From JAHCIE01 sp034431435 (lineage in GTDB: Bacteria; Chloroflexota; Anaerolineae; Epilineales; JAHCIE01), in assembly GCA_034431435.1 (NCBI GenBank), contig DAOUDG010000029.1, positions 1 to 23,459 on the forward strand: a stretch of 23,459 bases of DNA. Reading direction: 5' to 3'. Within the stretch, counting starts at the first letter, position 1. Each line of letters begins with the position of its first letter. Of this stretch, positions 22,183-23,459 are shown piece after piece. Below the pieces are notes generated by a model. That model worked only from the letters and a program-made list of their open reading frames with translations, made no database searches and was not told where the DNA came from. Made by a program: the position numbers and the translations under genes.

Positions 22183-23459
22183 TTACTGAAGCAAGGCTTC
22201 GATGGTGTGATTGGCGTTGACGACACGGTCGGCGAGGATGGTTGCCACCAGGCGATTGAACGCGGCGGCCAGTTCTGGCTCGCGCTCGTTCATCGTTGCC
22301 AGGGCGGCGTTGGTCAGGCGGTAGACGGTTCCTGACTCCTCGACGACAACCGAGGCTGTGCGCGGCGTGCTCAAGAAGAAACCCAACTCGCCGACGAGTG
22401 TCCCCGCGCCCATGGTGCGCAATCGAATCGGCTCGCCGCCTTGATGCTCAAGCAGCACGGTTACCTGGCCCGACTCCAGCACGTACATCTCGTCAGAGGC
22501 GTCACCCTGCCGCACGAGGTATTCGCCCGGCTCAACGTCCATGCGCTGCATGTAGGCTATCAGGCTCGCGGGCGGAATGTGGGGTGGGAGCAGAGGCGCG
22601 AACTGCTGGATCAGGGGCAGCGCCGCGCTGCCCTCGGTGCGCTCGGCCGCGAGAATCTCGTCCTCTGCCCACTCGACACCGTAGTCAAGGGTGGAGAAGA
22701 CGCGCTGGTCGGGCGCGTCGTGCAGTGGGTAGCCGGCGCCGCTGAGTTGCTCCCGCACGGCATCCAACAAGCCGGTGAAGATGAGGGTGATGCCCCGCCC
22801 CGACGCGACCTGCCGCAGGCGGGTGAAACTGAGCACGGCCGACGTGTCGACGCCGGTTACGAGCTGGAAGTCAAGGACGACGAAGCGCGGCGGCCGGCGG
22901 GTAGACTCGTCCAGTCGGGCACGAATGTCCGTGAGCAGGCTGTTGGCAGTGCCGAAGAACAGGAAGCCTTGCAACTTCAGGATGTAGATAAGATCGCCGT
23001 TGTCGCGCAAGAGCCGCTCGTTTTCCAGCGTGCGGTCGACGTTGCTACGGTAGGTCAGGCCCGACAGGCCGTGCTTGACGACGTTGACGCGGCTGTAACT
23101 GACCACGAACAGGACGGCGGCCACGACCAGGCCGACCGCGACACCGGCCAGTGGCCCCGCTACGACGATGACGCCGAGAATGAGCAGGATCAAGGCCCAA
23201 TCGACATGCGGAAGCTCGTGCCACGCCTCGACTACCCATTCGGCAAACAGGCCCAGACCGAGGAACACCAGCAACCCACCCAGGACCATGCGTGGGATAT
23301 AGCCGATGAGCGCAATCTCGGTGGCCAGGATCAGGGCGGAGAGCAGCGCGCTGACGAGAGGGACAAGGCGGCTGCGCGACCCCATACGCGGGGCGATGAG
23401 GGACAGGCCGCCCTCGGTATAGCCGGGCATACCCCCTAACACGCCGGTGACCATGGTGG
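22183..23459 (-). CDS. SulP-type anion permease with STAS and cyclic-nucleotide-binding domains (5' end outside window)
   Basis: The frame is open to the window edge, so the N-terminal half is missing; the visible part is about 424 residues. Numbering from the first in-window Met, hydrophobic helices run to about 120 (GVLGGMPGYTEGG is a SulP permease landmark). A STAS domain covers about 150-260, with VVLDFQLVTGVDTSAVLSF (Asp-Thr-Ser at 203-205). A cNMP-binding domain follows at about 300-390, with GTLVGELGFFLSTPRTASV; Glu356 and Arg365 are the phosphate-binding pair. It probably moves sulfate, bicarbonate or another anion, gated by a cyclic nucleotide. It ends 11 bases before the MDR gene, so it leads or belongs to that operon. 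Confidence 0.88.
   Translation of the reverse strand, partial: TMVTGVLGGMPGYTEGGLSLIAPRMGSRSRLVPLVSALLSALILATEIALIGYIPRMVLGGLLVFLGLGLFAEWVVEAWHELPHVDWALILLILGVIVVAGPLAGVAVGLVVAAVLFVVSYSRVNVVKHGLSGLTYRSNVDRTLENERLLRDNGDLIYILKLQGFLFFGTANSLLTDIRARLDESTRRPPRFVVLDFQLVTGVDTSAVLSFTRLRQVASGRGITLIFTGLLDAVREQLSGAGYPLHDAPDQRVFSTLDYGVEWAEDEILAAERTEGSAALPLIQQFAPLLPPHIPPASLIAYMQRMDVEPGEYLVRQGDASDEMYVLESGQVTVLLEHQGGEPIRLRTMGAGTLVGELGFFLSTPRTASVVVEESGTVYRLTNAALATMNEREPELAAAFNRLVATILADRVVNANHTIEALLQ

Overview
The window is GC-rich (clearly above 60% by eye), almost fully coding, and uses many GTG starts with strong GGAGG-type ribosome sites. F420-type luciferase-like oxidoreductase, arginase, small VOC proteins, an IleRS of the HYGH/KLSKS type with Cys-rich zinc pairs, and a SulP permease carrying STAS and cyclic-nucleotide domains together suggest a free-living Chloroflexota-like bacterium. 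This is an inference from gene content and style; no rRNA or other taxonomic marker is present, and dnaN, infC, rplT or ileS could be used to test it.

Layout. (1) 1-121: tail of an unidentified plus-strand gene. (2) 122-2675: a restriction-modification cassette, with a near-consensus promoter, an N4-cytosine-type DNA methyltransferase and a PD-(D/E)XK endonuclease. It is visibly poorer in GC than its surroundings and looks acquired. (3) 2716-7070, minus strand: a tight six-gene operon encoding a VOC protein, arginase, an AlaX-type tRNA editing protein, a 62-aa protein, a class I aminotransferase and an F420-type oxidoreductase, all read from an extended -10 promoter at 7062-7070. (4) 7120-8166, minus strand: a two-gene operon (VOC protein, TIR/DUF4062-like protein) with its own promoter. 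(5) 8241-9423, minus strand: the Ada methylation-repair regulator with a terminator and a candidate Ada box. (6) 9434-18740, plus strand: an information-processing block with a DUF2007 protein, dnaN, infC, rpmI, rplT, terminator, a SpoU-family rRNA methyltransferase, ileS, a TraR/DksA-type zinc finger, lspA and rluD. (7) 18813-23459, minus strand: a SulP/STAS/cNMP permease (cut by the window edge), a quinone-reductase-like MDR, an MFS transporter, a ChrB-domain protein and a membrane-anchored lipid-binding-like protein.

How the parts work together. Block 6 combines replication (sliding clamp), translation initiation and ribosome assembly (IF-3, L35, L20), RNA modification (SpoU methyltransferase, RluD), isoleucyl-tRNA charging and lipoprotein maturation. 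infC starts at ATC, as expected for IF-3 autoregulation. Block 3 looks like amino-acid breakdown combined with mistranslation protection. Block 7 has tightly coupled reading frames and suggests anion or oxidant (possibly chromate) handling, but its substrate is unproven.

I found no tRNA, rRNA, CRISPR array, transposase or clear replication origin. No gene-free stretch exceeds about 210 bases. The observations most worth following up are the small SD-led reading frame bridging the methyltransferase and endonuclease genes, the ATC start of infC, the TCACGSA heptamer repeats in two spacers, the Ada box, the leaderless-looking DUF2007 promoter, and the MFS-ChrB-MDR-SulP operon.
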